Positions 8,875 through 16,965 of a stretch of 57,669 bases of DNA are shown piece after piece (the stretch's first letter is position 1; every line of letters starts with the position of its first letter). The notes beneath the pieces are model-generated. The model was given only the letters and a program-made list of their open reading frames with translations, was not told where the DNA came from and did not search any database. Made by a program: the position numbers and the translations under genes. Source of the DNA: RH-AL1 sp964243435 (GTDB lineage Bacteria > Pseudomonadota > Alphaproteobacteria > Rhizobiales > Beijerinckiaceae). The DNA is taken from assembly GCA_964243435.1 (NCBI GenBank), contig CAXTFM010000008.1, positions 1 to 57,669 on the forward strand, read 5' to 3'.

Positions 8875-10832
8875 TGACGTCGGACGCGCTGCGCGAGCGT
8901 GATGTCGCGGCCGCCAAGCCGGTGCCGGTCAAGTCGACGGTGGTCAGGTCGGTGGCGGACGAGCGGCCAGCACTGCGCTTCATCACCTGCGGCTCGGTGG
9001 ACGACGGCAAGTCGACGCTGATCGGGCGCCTGCTGTGGGAACAGGGCCAGGTCTTCGACGACCAGTTCGAGGCGCTCGAGCGCGACACCCGCAAGCACGG
9101 CACCACGGGCGACGCGGTCGACTTCGCCCTCCTCGTCGACGGATTGGAGGCGGAGCGCCAGCAGGGCATCACCATCGACGTCGCCTACCGCTACTTTCGC
9201 ACGGCACGGCGCAGCTTCATCGTCGCCGACACGCCGGGGCACGAGCAGTTCACCCGCAACATGGCGACCGGCGCCTCCAACGCCGATCTCGCCGTGCTGC
9301 TCGTCGACGCGCGCAAGGGGCTGCTGGAGCAAACGCGTCGGCATGCCACCATCGTGTCGCTGCTCGGCATCCGCCACGTCGTGCTGGCGGTGAACAAGAT
9401 CGACCTCATCGGCTACGCGCAGGACGCGTTCGACGCCATCGTCGCCGCGTTCGGACGCTTCGCCGCATCGCTCGGCTTTGCCGCGATCACCGCCATCCCG
9501 CTGTCCGCGCGCAACGGCGACAACCTGTCGGCGCCGAGCCCGCGGACGCCGTGGTATCGCGGACCGGCGCTGGTCGCCCACCTCGAAACGGTTGACGTCG
9601 TCGCGCCGCCGGACGCGGGCGCGTTCCGCATGCCCGTGCAATGGATCAACCGCCCCGACCTCGACTTCCGCGGCTTCGCCGGCACGGTCGCCGGCGGGCG
9701 GGTCGCGCCGGGCGACGCGGTCGTGGTCGCCGGCTCCGGGCGCACCTCGACCGTGGCGCGCATCATGTCCGCCGATGGCGACATGCCCTCCGCCGAGGCC
9801 GGCGATGCCGTGACCCTGACCCTCGCCGACGAGGTCGACGTGGCGCGCGGCGACGTGTTCGCCGCCCCGCAGGCACGGCCGCAGGTGGCGGACGGCTTCG
9901 CCGCCGACCTCATCTGGATGGGCGACGAGGCGCTGCGCTTCGGCCGCTCCTACCTACTCAAGCTCGCGGCATACACCGTGCCGGCCACGGTGAGCGCGCT
10001 GCAATGGCGTCTCGACGTCGACACCCTCGCCCAGAACGAGGCGACGACGCTTAACCTCAACGAGGTCGGCCGTGCCGCCATCGCCACCAACGCGCCCGTC
10101 GCCTTCGACACCTACGGGGACAACGCGACCACAGGCGGCTTCATCCTCATCGACCGGGAAAGCAACCGCACGGTCGCCGCCGGCATGATCCGCGAAGGGT
10201 TGCGACGCGCTTCCAACGTGCATCGCCACGCCTTCACCGTGTCCCGCACCGACCGCGCCCGGTTGAAGCAGCACCGCCCCGGCGTGCTGTGGTTCACCGG
10301 CCTGTCCGGGGCCGGCAAGTCGACCATCGCCAACCGCGTCGAGGCACGCCTCAACCTCGCCGGCATCCACACCGCGTTGCTCGACGGCGACAACATCCGC
10401 CACGGCCTCAGCCGCGACCTCGGCTTCTCGCAGGCCGACCGGCGGGAAAACATCCGCCGCGTCGCCGAGGCAGCGCGACTGATGACGGACGCCGGCCTCG
10501 TCGTGCTGTGCTGCTTCATCTCGCCGGGCCGCGCCGAACGCGCGCTGGTTCGCGACACGGTGGGTATGGACGAGTTCGTCGAGGTGTACGTGGACACGCC
10601 GCTCTCCACCTGCATCGCCCGCGACGCCAAGGGGCTCTACGCCCAAGCCCTCGCCGGCAAGATCACCGACTTCACCGGTGTCGACCAGGCCTACGAGGCG
10701 CCGGTCGACCCGGCGGTGATCGTCGGGCGCGACGGCGAAACGGCGGAGCGCGCGGCGGGTGCGGTGATCGACGTTCTCGTGACACGCACCATCATCGATC
10801 GCTTCGACGACCTCGCGGACTGGTCGATCTGA
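8874..10832 (+). CDS. cysNC: Bifunctional sulfate adenylyltransferase subunit 1/APS kinase
   Basis: A 652-residue fusion. The N-terminal 440 or so residues are CysN, an EF-Tu-like GTPase (GSVDDGKST P-loop, GITIDVAYRYF, DTPGHEQF, NKID) that drives APS formation with CysD. After a short linker, GVLWFTGLSGAGKST opens the CysC APS kinase domain, which contains DGDNIRHGL and CCFISP and makes PAPS. Fused CysNC, also called NodQ in rhizobia, is common in alphaproteobacteria. The start is set by the TGATG junction with cysD. No damage is visible. Confidence 0.96.
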   Translation: MTSDALRERDVAAAKPVPVKSTVVRSVADERPALRFITCGSVDDGKSTLIGRLLWEQGQVFDDQFEALERDTRKHGTTGDAVDFALLVDGLEAERQQGITIDVAYRYFRTARRSFIVADTPGHEQFTRNMATGASNADLAVLLVDARKGLLEQTRRHATIVSLLGIRHVVLAVNKIDLIGYAQDAFDAIVAAFGRFAASLGFAAITAIPLSARNGDNLSAPSPRTPWYRGPALVAHLETVDVVAPPDAGAFRMPVQWINRPDLDFRGFAGTVAGGRVAPGDAVVVAGSGRTSTVARIMSADGDMPSAEAGDAVTLTLADEVDVARGDVFAAPQARPQVADGFAADLIWMGDEALRFGRSYLLKLAAYTVPATVSALQWRLDVDTLAQNEATTLNLNEVGRAAIATNAPVAFDTYGDNATTGGFILIDRESNRTVAAGMIREGLRRASNVHRHAFTVSRTDRARLKQHRPGVLWFTGLSGAGKSTIANRVEARLNLAGIHTALLDGDNIRHGLSRDLGFSQADRRENIRRVAEAARLMTDAGLVVLCCFISPGRAERALVRDTVGMDEFVEVYVDTPLSTCIARDAKGLYAQALAGKITDFTGVDQAYEAPVDPAVIVGRDGETAERAAGAVIDVLVTRTIIDRFDDLADWSI

Positions 10833-11200
10833 CGCGTTGCGAGCGGCAGCGCCGACAAAGCCGGTTGACGGATCGGGACGAATGCGACCGTCACGCGCCG
10901 TGGGTCGTGACGTTAACAATGAATGAAGGGAGCCCGCTCGGCGGAGCTGTTTCGCCGGCGACCTTGCTGTAGGCAGGCATTGTCGATGTTGGTCCTTGGA
11001 GCGAGATCAGCGGTGAACCCTAGCAAGCTTGAACGAGAGGTTTTGATCCTGCAACGCTGCAATTCCGAGACTGTAGCGTTGAATCGCGCGCTCGATCAGC
11101 CGCCGGCGCCGACCCCGCAGCAGCGGGCCACCGCCTTTGACGTGCCCGTCACCGCGCTGCCACCTCCCGTTCCATGCAGGCTGCACTGAAAGCGGTCGCG
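10833..11200. other. Intergenic gap after cysNC
   Basis: This 368-base stretch lies between the convergent ends of cysNC and cutA. The short frames in it show no family motifs and have irregular amino-acid composition. I see no clear hairpin with a T-run and no RNA gene. Confidence 0.5.
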
Positions 11201-11518
11201 TCAACGCGTCGTCTCCGCGCCGAGCCATGCGGCATAGGCGGCGCCGATGCCGGTCAGGGGCGTCATCACGATTTCCGGCACCTCGTAATCGTGTTTGGCG
11301 CGGATCGCCTGCTCGACCGCGGCGAAGTCTCCTTCGGCGATCTTGCAAAGGAGGAGGTGTTCGCCTGTCGCCTCGACGGCGCCGTGCCATCGATACACGC
11401 TTCGAACCGGCAGGATCTGCACGCAAGCGGCGAGCCTGTCCGCAACCAGGGTCCGCGCGATCTCCTCCGCCCTGGTGGCATCGGCCACCGTCGTCGACAC
11501 TACGGCGAAGCCCGTCAC
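11201..11518 (-). CDS. cutA: Divalent-cation tolerance protein CutA
   Basis: A 105-residue CutA with a GTG start. Family blocks are clear: RLAACVQILPVRSVYRWHG (residues about 33-51), the LLLCK strand, and HDYEVPEIVMTP near the C terminus. CutA forms ferredoxin-like trimers linked to copper and other divalent metal tolerance; its biochemical role remains unsettled. The GTG overlaps the stop of the preceding cyclase-family gene by four bases (GTGA), so the two are probably one transcript. Confidence 0.93.
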   Translation of the reverse strand: MTGFAVVSTTVADATRAEEIARTLVADRLAACVQILPVRSVYRWHGAVEATGEHLLLCKIAEGDFAAVEQAIRAKHDYEVPEIVMTPLTGIGAAYAAWLGAETTR

Positions 11519-12348
11519 GGCAGCACCGCGTAGGCGCGCGCCGGAAAGCCCAGCCCACCCTTCGGCTTCGGCCAGGAAGCGACAAGGAAGGCGCCGATCG
11601 CCGGCACCTCGTCGAGCTTGTCCATCGCCGCGATCTGCCAGTGACCCTGGCCGAGCACGTAGGTTTCGCTTTCCATCGCTTTGGTCGCGTCCGTGTCGAG
11701 GCTTTCGTGGCCGATCGCGACGACGCCGCGCTCCTCGAAGAGGAACTTCAGCACCGCCAGCGACCAGGCCGGGAACGGGTCGCGCTTGAAACGGGCGGGA
11801 TCGTCCGTCCAATCCTTCGACATGTCGGTGCGCAGGGCGACGAAGCTCCCGGCCGGGACGCGGCCGTGGGCCCGTTCCCACGCCGCGAGGTCGTCGGGAG
11901 AAAAGGCATGGGCCGGATCGGCGGCGAGGAAGGGCGTGTCGTCGAGCACCACGAGGGGCAGCATCATCTCGTCCGGTGAAATCTCGTCGAGGGTGCGGCC
12001 GTCGGGCGCGACATGCGCCGGCGGATCGACATGGGTCCCGTACTGCCCGACCATCGCGAAGTAGGTCGCACGAAAGCCGTCGCGGGCAATCGTGTAGGGC
12101 TCCAGCGTGTGCGGGTCGACCGCCGGCGTGACCTTGGCCTGGCCGAAGCCCGGCCGGACGGGGGTCGCCGCGCCGAAACTGTGGGTGAGGTCAACCTTAG
12201 GCCGAACGCGGATCAGGGCGAAGGCTTCCGCCAGCGACGGGGCGTGATTCGCAGCCGGCGCAGACCCTTCGGCACGCAGTTGTGCCCCCGCCCCGTCTAC
12301 AATGGCGGCGATTGCGGCGGCGAGAAGGACGGAGCGGCATCTTCGCAT
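11515..12348 (-). CDS. Secreted cyclase-family (kynurenine formamidase-like) protein
   Basis: A 277-residue protein with an N-terminal signal peptide (RRCRSVLLAAAIAAI...). The metal-binding signature of the cyclase/KynB family is visible as YGTHVDPPAHV, with HESLDTD further on. The family hydrolyses amides or lactones using a metal centre; exported members rarely have a known substrate. I take the start at 12348 because it begins at the signal peptide; the frame extends to 12456 with no such logic. It is coupled to cutA by a four-base overlap. Confidence 0.82.
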   Translation of the reverse strand: MRRCRSVLLAAAIAAIVDGAGAQLRAEGSAPAANHAPSLAEAFALIRVRPKVDLTHSFGAATPVRPGFGQAKVTPAVDPHTLEPYTIARDGFRATYFAMVGQYGTHVDPPAHVAPDGRTLDEISPDEMMLPLVVLDDTPFLAADPAHAFSPDDLAAWERAHGRVPAGSFVALRTDMSKDWTDDPARFKRDPFPAWSLAVLKFLFEERGVVAIGHESLDTDATKAMESETYVLGQGHWQIAAMDKLDEVPAIGAFLVASWPKPKGGLGFPARAYAVLP

Positions 12349-12478
12349 GGCTAGCGGTCCTCGGGCGACGTCCCCGTTCGCCGGTGTCGAGCGCACCGCC
12401 TTGTCGCCCGGACCGGTATGGCGCCGCAAGGGCCGACCGCCACTAGGGTCGCCCAACGGTCCGTGCTAGGTGGCGGCG

Positions 12479-12967
12479 ATGCCGCCCCGCCTCGCCGAAC
12501 CCGTCGCGCCCGTCGACGGGCGTCAATCGGAAGCCGCCCTGTTCATCGCGCGGGGCACACGCCGCTACCTGCGTGCGCTCGGCTTCGCCACCGTGGCGGA
12601 GATGCCGCTGCGCTCCGGCCGGCGCGCCGACTTGGTCGCGCTGGGCGGCGATGGCACCCTGCTCATCATCGAGATCAAATCCTCGGTGGCGGACTTCCGC
12701 GCCGACGGCAAATGGCGGGACTACCGTATCCATTGCGATCGGCTGTACTTCGCCGTGACTGCCGCCATGCCACAGGAAATTATGCCGGATGATGCCGGGC
12801 TGATCGTCGCCGACGCCTATGGTGCCGGCTTGGTACGCCAGGCGCCCGAACATAGGTTGTCGCCGGCGACGCGCCGCATGGTCACGCTGCAGTTCGCCCA
12901 GTTTGCCGCGCACCGGCTGCATGTCCTGAGTGACCCGACGATGGGCCGTTTCGGCGCCAAGGAGTGA
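12479..12967 (+). CDS. mmcB: DNA repair putative endonuclease MmcB
   Basis: A 162-residue protein of the MmcB family, known from Caulobacter as a LexA-linked DNA repair factor. It has a PD-(D/E)xK-like core: RADLVALG (about residues 45-52) followed by LIIEIKSS, then WRDYRIHCDRLYFAV. These fit the proposed nuclease fold; the activity is predicted, not shown. A GTG nine bases upstream (12470) is an alternative start. It is convergent with the DUF1236 gene, and a shared hairpin lies just past its stop. Confidence 0.85.
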   Translation: MPPRLAEPVAPVDGRQSEAALFIARGTRRYLRALGFATVAEMPLRSGRRADLVALGGDGTLLIIEIKSSVADFRADGKWRDYRIHCDRLYFAVTAAMPQEIMPDDAGLIVADAYGAGLVRQAPEHRLSPATRRMVTLQFAQFAAHRLHVLSDPTMGRFGAKE

Positions 12968-12997
12968 GAAACGGACCACCCGCAGGCGGCCCGTTCT
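12967..12997. terminator. Shared hairpin between convergent genes
   Basis: Bases 12967-12980 and 12985-12997 can pair around a CGCA loop with one bulged A and two A-C mismatches. On the plus strand the second arm ends in TTCTT; on the minus strand the element also ends in a T-rich patch. The position, directly after mmcB and just before the 3' end of the opposing gene, fits a bidirectional terminator. Confidence 0.5.
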
Positions 12998-13011
12998 TGG
13001 CCGCGGTAGGC

Positions 13012-13425
13012 CTATTCGATCACCTCGACGACGCGGCGCGTCACGGGATCGACGATCACCGGGCGATGATTGACCACCGTGTAGCGGTAGCTGTGGCGCA
13101 CATGGTAGCGCTCCGGCACGTCATAATAGGTGTAATCGTCCGGGAGGACCGCTCCGGCACGCAGCGGCTCGCGATACTCGTAGGAACGGACATGCTCGTC
13201 TTCGACATAGGTGCGGAACCGCGGGCGGTCCTCGACGCCAAGGATACCGCCAACGGTACCCGTGGCCGCTCCGACTGCGCCGCCGACGATGGCACCGACC
13301 GGACCTGCCGCCGCTCCGCCGGTGTCGGCGCCGCGCTCGGCCCCGCCGATCAGGCCCTGCGCCTGCCCCGCCACAGGTGTCGTGAGAAGTGCCGCCACCA
13401 CCATCATGCCCAATCGCGTCGTCAT
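13012..13425 (-). CDS. DUF1236 domain protein, exported
   Basis: A 137-residue protein with an N-terminal signal peptide (MTTRLGMMVVAALLTTPVAGQAQ), a glycine/alanine-rich segment (about residues 33-63) and a C-terminal DUF1236 domain recognisable by YRYTVVNHRPVIVDP and a VVEVIE end. Members are common in Hyphomicrobiales, are probably periplasmic, and have no known function. The Gly-rich part resembles Gly-zipper segments. It is a single gene, convergent with mmcB. Confidence 0.83.
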   Translation of the reverse strand: MTTRLGMMVVAALLTTPVAGQAQGLIGGAERGADTGGAAAGPVGAIVGGAVGAATGTVGGILGVEDRPRFRTYVEDEHVRSYEYREPLRAGAVLPDDYTYYDVPERYHVRHSYRYTVVNHRPVIVDPVTRRVVEVIE

Positions 13426-13582
13426 TCGATGCTCCCTCCGTTGCCGGGCGAGAACGGAAGGACGGGATCTGGGTTCCCCGACGCATGGTCTATAGACGCC
13501 TACCTGAATATCTGCCTTGGATTTGCCACGAAGGCCGGAAACCCCGATCTATGCTTGCGAAACACACGATAGGTTGCGGCGC

Positions 13583-14194
13583 ATGACGATTCGACTTCAC
13601 GAAGGCGACCTGCCGTCCGGCTACGCCGCCGGCACGGCCGTCGCGATCGACACGGAAACCCTGGGACTGCATCCCGGCCGCGACCGGCTCTGCGTCGTGC
13701 AGCTGTCGACGGGCGACGGCGATGCCGACCTCGTGCAGGTCGCTCGCGGCCAGACGTGCGCGCCGGTGCTGGAAGGCGTGCTCGCCGACCGCGGCATCAC
13801 CAAGCTATTCCACTTCGCCCGCTTCGATGTGGCGGTGCTGTTCCACGCCTTCGGCGTGATGGCCGGGCCGATCTACTGCACCAAGATCGCGTCCAAGCTG
13901 GCGCGCACCTACACCGACCGCCACGGCCTGAAGGACCTGTGCCGCGAACTGCTCGGGGTGGAAGTGTCCAAGCAGCAGCAATCCTCCGACTGGGGCGCGG
14001 TGACCCTAAGCGAGGCGCAGCTCAGCTATGCCGCTTCCGATGTCCTCCACCTCCACGCCCTGCGCGACAGGCTGGATGCCATGCTGACGCGTGAGGGCCG
14101 CGACGGTTACGCCGATGCCGCCTTCGCCTTTCTGCCGACGAGGGCGCGCCTCGACCTCGGCGGCTGGGACGAGGACATCTTCGCGCACACGTGA
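13583..14194 (+). CDS. rnd: Ribonuclease D, short form
   Basis: A 203-residue DEDDy 3'-5' exonuclease. Exo I is AIDTETLGL (around residues 19-27), Exo II is HFARFDVAVL, and Exo III is YAASDVLHLHALRD with the Y and D of the DEDDy set. It lacks the C-terminal HRDC domains of E. coli RNase D, as is usual for the short alphaproteobacterial form found upstream of lptC. It probably trims tRNA or other RNA 3' ends. The ATG at 13583 removes a spurious extension to 13517. Confidence 0.93.
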   Translation: MTIRLHEGDLPSGYAAGTAVAIDTETLGLHPGRDRLCVVQLSTGDGDADLVQVARGQTCAPVLEGVLADRGITKLFHFARFDVAVLFHAFGVMAGPIYCTKIASKLARTYTDRHGLKDLCRELLGVEVSKQQQSSDWGAVTLSEAQLSYAASDVLHLHALRDRLDAMLTREGRDGYADAAFAFLPTRARLDLGGWDEDIFAHT

Positions 14195-14284
14195 GCTTCG
14201 GCCGGACGATTGGCGCGTCGCCTTGTCTTCGCCCTTGTCGACAGGCACACACGTGGTCGCGACGAGGTGGCGGTTGCCCGGCCT

Positions 14285-15109
14285 ATGACCGATTTGACCA
14301 GCGGTGACGATCTCCGCGGCTCCGCCGCCCTGGGCAGGGCCGTGCCCGCACATGCCACTCCCGCGTTTGCCGTGTCGGCCGGTCCCGCATCGGCGCGGCG
14401 CGGCGATGCACCCGTCCGCGCCCGCATGGACGGCGCCCGGCAGGGCATGGACTACACGCCGCCGGTCCGTACCGGGGCCTTCGGCGCTTCCGCCCGCCAC
14501 ACCGCCCGCGTCAAGTTGTTCAAGCGCGCCATCGTGCTCGGCTCGCTGCTCGCCGTGGTGAGCGTGGCCATCGTGGTGGTGTTCAACCCGTTCCGGCACC
14601 TCGCCGGCAGCGTCAGCCTGGCCAGCGTGGGCGTCAGCGGCACGAAGATCACCATGGACCTGCCCAAGATTTCCGGCGTGCAGCAGGGCGGCGGCGCCTA
14701 CGAGGTCAAGGCCAAGTCCGGCATCCAGGACATCACCGCGCCGAGCATCATGGAACTGCTCGGCGTCGATGCCCGGGTCGGAATGGCGGACGCGACCACC
14801 ACGCACATCACCTCGCAGCACGGGCTCTACAATTCGCGCGCCGATACGATGAGCCTCAGCGGCGACGTCGAGATCGCCAACACCAGCGGCTACACGCTGC
14901 ATCTGCAAAGCGCGGTCGCCGACTTCAAGGGCGGCAGGCTCATCTCCCACGAGCGCCTGACGGTCGACATCGAGGGCGGCAGCGTGTCCGCCGACGACCT
15001 CGCCATCTCCAACAACGGCCACATCATCAACTTCACCGGCGGCGTGTCCTCGACCTTCGCGTCGTCGGACGCGACTCCGGCCGAACCGTCGCGGGCGGTC
15101 GTGCGATGA
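14285..15109 (+). CDS. lptC: LPS export periplasmic protein LptC
   Basis: A 274-residue inner-membrane-anchored protein of the LPS bridge. A single membrane segment (IVLGSLLAVVSVAIVVVF) follows an approximately 75-residue hydrophilic N terminus, then the periplasmic beta-jellyroll with repeated strand patterns. It hands LPS from LptB2FG to LptA. The start is uncertain: ATG 14285 gives a long cytoplasmic tail, whereas ATG 14447 gives a more usual length. The stop overlaps the lptA ATG. Its place between rnd and lptA supports the call more than sequence identity does. Confidence 0.85.
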   Translation: MTDLTSGDDLRGSAALGRAVPAHATPAFAVSAGPASARRGDAPVRARMDGARQGMDYTPPVRTGAFGASARHTARVKLFKRAIVLGSLLAVVSVAIVVVFNPFRHLAGSVSLASVGVSGTKITMDLPKISGVQQGGGAYEVKAKSGIQDITAPSIMELLGVDARVGMADATTTHITSQHGLYNSRADTMSLSGDVEIANTSGYTLHLQSAVADFKGGRLISHERLTVDIEGGSVSADDLAISNNGHIINFTGGVSSTFASSDATPAEPSRAVVR

Positions 15110-15726
15110 AGGGCTGCATCCTCGCCCTCCCGGCGGCCGTCGTGCTTGCCGCCGTCATGGCCTGCTCCGCGGCCGCGGCCGAGCGCAGGGACGGCGCGGT
15201 GCTGCCTGGCGGTAACTCCAAGCAGCCAATCAACATCGAGGCGGTGAAGCTCGACTACTTCGATCGGGAACAGAAGCTCATCTACACCGGCAACGTGGTG
15301 GCGAAGCAGGGTGACGCGACGATGAAGTCGAGCGTCCTGACCATCTTTCTCACTCCCAAGGGCGGGGACGCTGCGCCCGCGCAGTCCTCGTCCACCGGCA
15401 GGGTGCAGCGGATGCTGATGACCGGGCCGGTGACGATGCTGCAGCGCGACCAAGTCGGAACGGGCGACAACGGCGTCTACGACAAGGGGGCCAACACCGT
15501 GGTCCTCACCGGCAACGTGACGCTGAGCCAGGGTCCCAACGTGACCAAGGGCGAAATGCTCACCTACGACCTGCGCAGCGGGCAGGCGGTGGTCACCGGC
15601 CACGTGACCAGCATGTTCCTGCCGAGCAGCAACGATCCGCCTGCCGCCGAGGAGGCGGGCGCGCCGCGCCGCGGTGGCACCCGGAAGAGGGCGGCCGTGT
15701 CCGCGACGGGATCACGCGGATTGTGA
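15106..15726 (+). CDS. lptA: LPS transport periplasmic protein LptA
   Basis: A 206-residue protein with a signal peptide (residues 1 to about 25, ending AAAAE) and an OstA/LptA domain visible as the INIEAVKLDYFDREQKLIYTG and VLTGNVTLSQG strands. It forms the periplasmic bridge that carries LPS to the outer membrane. Its ATG overlaps the lptC stop (ATGA). The tail (residues about 175-206) is basic and low in complexity. lptB follows after 146 bases. Confidence 0.9.
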   Translation: MKGCILALPAAVVLAAVMACSAAAAERRDGAVLPGGNSKQPINIEAVKLDYFDREQKLIYTGNVVAKQGDATMKSSVLTIFLTPKGGDAAPAQSSSTGRVQRMLMTGPVTMLQRDQVGTGDNGVYDKGANTVVLTGNVTLSQGPNVTKGEMLTYDLRSGQAVVTGHVTSMFLPSSNDPPAAEEAGAPRRGGTRKRAAVSATGSRGL

Positions 15727-15872
15727 TCGCGCAGCCACGAGACCGAACCGTCTAGTTCGGTTATGGAGGCTCAAGCGTCGCCCGTCCGGCTCCGCTTGCT
15801 TTTGCGGAAACCCTTGCCGAGGATGATGCGGCGCCCGAGGCCGGAAGGCTCGCTGTTGAAGGCAAACGCGCG

Positions 15873-16754
15873 ATGAAGTTCGTGAAACGGTTTCGCGACA
15901 TCTTGCCCGTGAACCATCGCGTCGTAGCGGCCGCCGGTGGGCCGGCGCTGCTCAGCCTCGCCCATGCCGAGCCGGCTGCCGCGCCCGACGCCGGGGAGCG
16001 GCGCGCAGGCCGCCCAATGGCGGAGGTCGGCGACGGCATTCTGTCGATCCAGCACATCAAGAAAGCCTACAAGACCCGCCGCGTGGTCGAAGATGTCAGC
16101 ATGGTCGTGCGCCGCGGCGAAGCGGTCGGGCTGCTCGGCCCGAACGGCGCCGGCAAGACCACGACGTTCTACATGATAACCGGCCTCGTCCGGCCGGATG
16201 CCGGGCAGATCCTGCTGGACGGCCATGACGTCACCAGCCTGCCGATGTACCGGCGCGCGCGACTCGGCATCGGTTACCTCCCGCAGGAAGCCTCGATCTT
16301 CCGCGGCCTCAGCGTCGAGGACAACATCCGCGCCGTGCTTGAGATGACCGAGCGCAGCAAGGTGCAGCGCGAGCGCGAACTCGACGGACTGCTCGACGAG
16401 TTCGACCTGACCCGGCTGCGCAAGGCGCCGTCCATCGCCCTGTCCGGCGGCGAGCGGCGACGCTGCGAGATCGCGCGCGCGCTCGCCAACAAGCCGAGCT
16501 TCATGCTGCTCGACGAACCCTTCGCCGGCATCGACCCGATCGCGGTGGGCGATATTCGCGTGCTGGTCCAGCAACTCAAGCGGCGCAGCATCGGGGTGCT
16601 CATCACCGATCACAACGTGCGCGAAACGTTGGGCCTGATCGATCGCGCCTACATCATCCACTCGGGGACGGTGCTGACGTCGGGCGAGCCGGAGGCGATC
16701 GTCGAGAACGCCGAGGTTCGCCGCTTCTACCTCGGCGAGAACTTCCGGCTCTGA
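15873..16754 (+). CDS. lptB: LPS export ABC ATPase LptB, N-terminally extended
   Basis: The ATPase of the LPS export complex LptB2FG, 293 residues in this frame. Walker A is GPNGAGKTT, the Q-loop is in LPQEASIF, the signature is LSGGERRR, Walker B is FMLLDEPF, and the H-loop is TDHNVRET. The ABC core begins near residue 52. The 48 residues before it are not part of a standard LptB, and an ATG at 16017 would give the usual length. The upstream start at 15873 has a better ribosome-binding site (GAAGG), so I keep it. A downstream neighbour is rpoN. Confidence 0.93.
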   Translation: MKFVKRFRDILPVNHRVVAAAGGPALLSLAHAEPAAAPDAGERRAGRPMAEVGDGILSIQHIKKAYKTRRVVEDVSMVVRRGEAVGLLGPNGAGKTTTFYMITGLVRPDAGQILLDGHDVTSLPMYRRARLGIGYLPQEASIFRGLSVEDNIRAVLEMTERSKVQRERELDGLLDEFDLTRLRKAPSIALSGGERRRCEIARALANKPSFMLLDEPFAGIDPIAVGDIRVLVQQLKRRSIGVLITDHNVRETLGLIDRAYIIHSGTVLTSGEPEAIVENAEVRRFYLGENFRL

Positions 16755-16788
16755 TCCTCACAGGTCGCCAGCGGACGCCGTCACGGCG

Positions 16789-16870
16789 GTGCAAATAACG
16801 GGCTGGCGCGAACGGGGCGTTGGCGGGAGCGTTGCGCCGGTGGGAACGACACAGCGGACGTGCAAATAAC
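16789..16870. repeat. Two direct copies of GTGCAAATAAC before rpoN
   Basis: The 11-mer GTGCAAATAAC occurs at 16789-16799 and again at 16860-16870. Each copy is preceded by AGCGGACG, immediately in the second case and after an 11-base insert in the first. Both lie in the 211-base lptB-rpoN gap, so they could be regulator sites or the trace of a small duplication. Confidence 0.5.
16820..16836 (+). promoter_or_regulatory. Possible sigma-54-type -24/-12 promoter
   Basis: TTGGCGGGAGCGTTGCG has the GG at -24 and the GC at -12 with the right spacing for the sigma-54 consensus (TGGCACG-N4-TTGC), but ACG is replaced by GGG. It lies about 130 bases before the rpoN start, so it would allow autoregulation. 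This is a match by eye only. Confidence 0.3.
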
Positions 16871-16965
16871 CGCAGGTGTTCCGCATCATCGGGACAGGCC
16901 AACTAACATCTGTTATGAGCAAGAAGCGGGCCGTTTTGTGAGGTCGGCATTTCGTGGCGTGAGAA

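Noticed and set aside
10923..11189. 88-codon frame after cysNC
   Set aside because: No family character, no ribosome-binding site and irregular composition; treated as intergenic.
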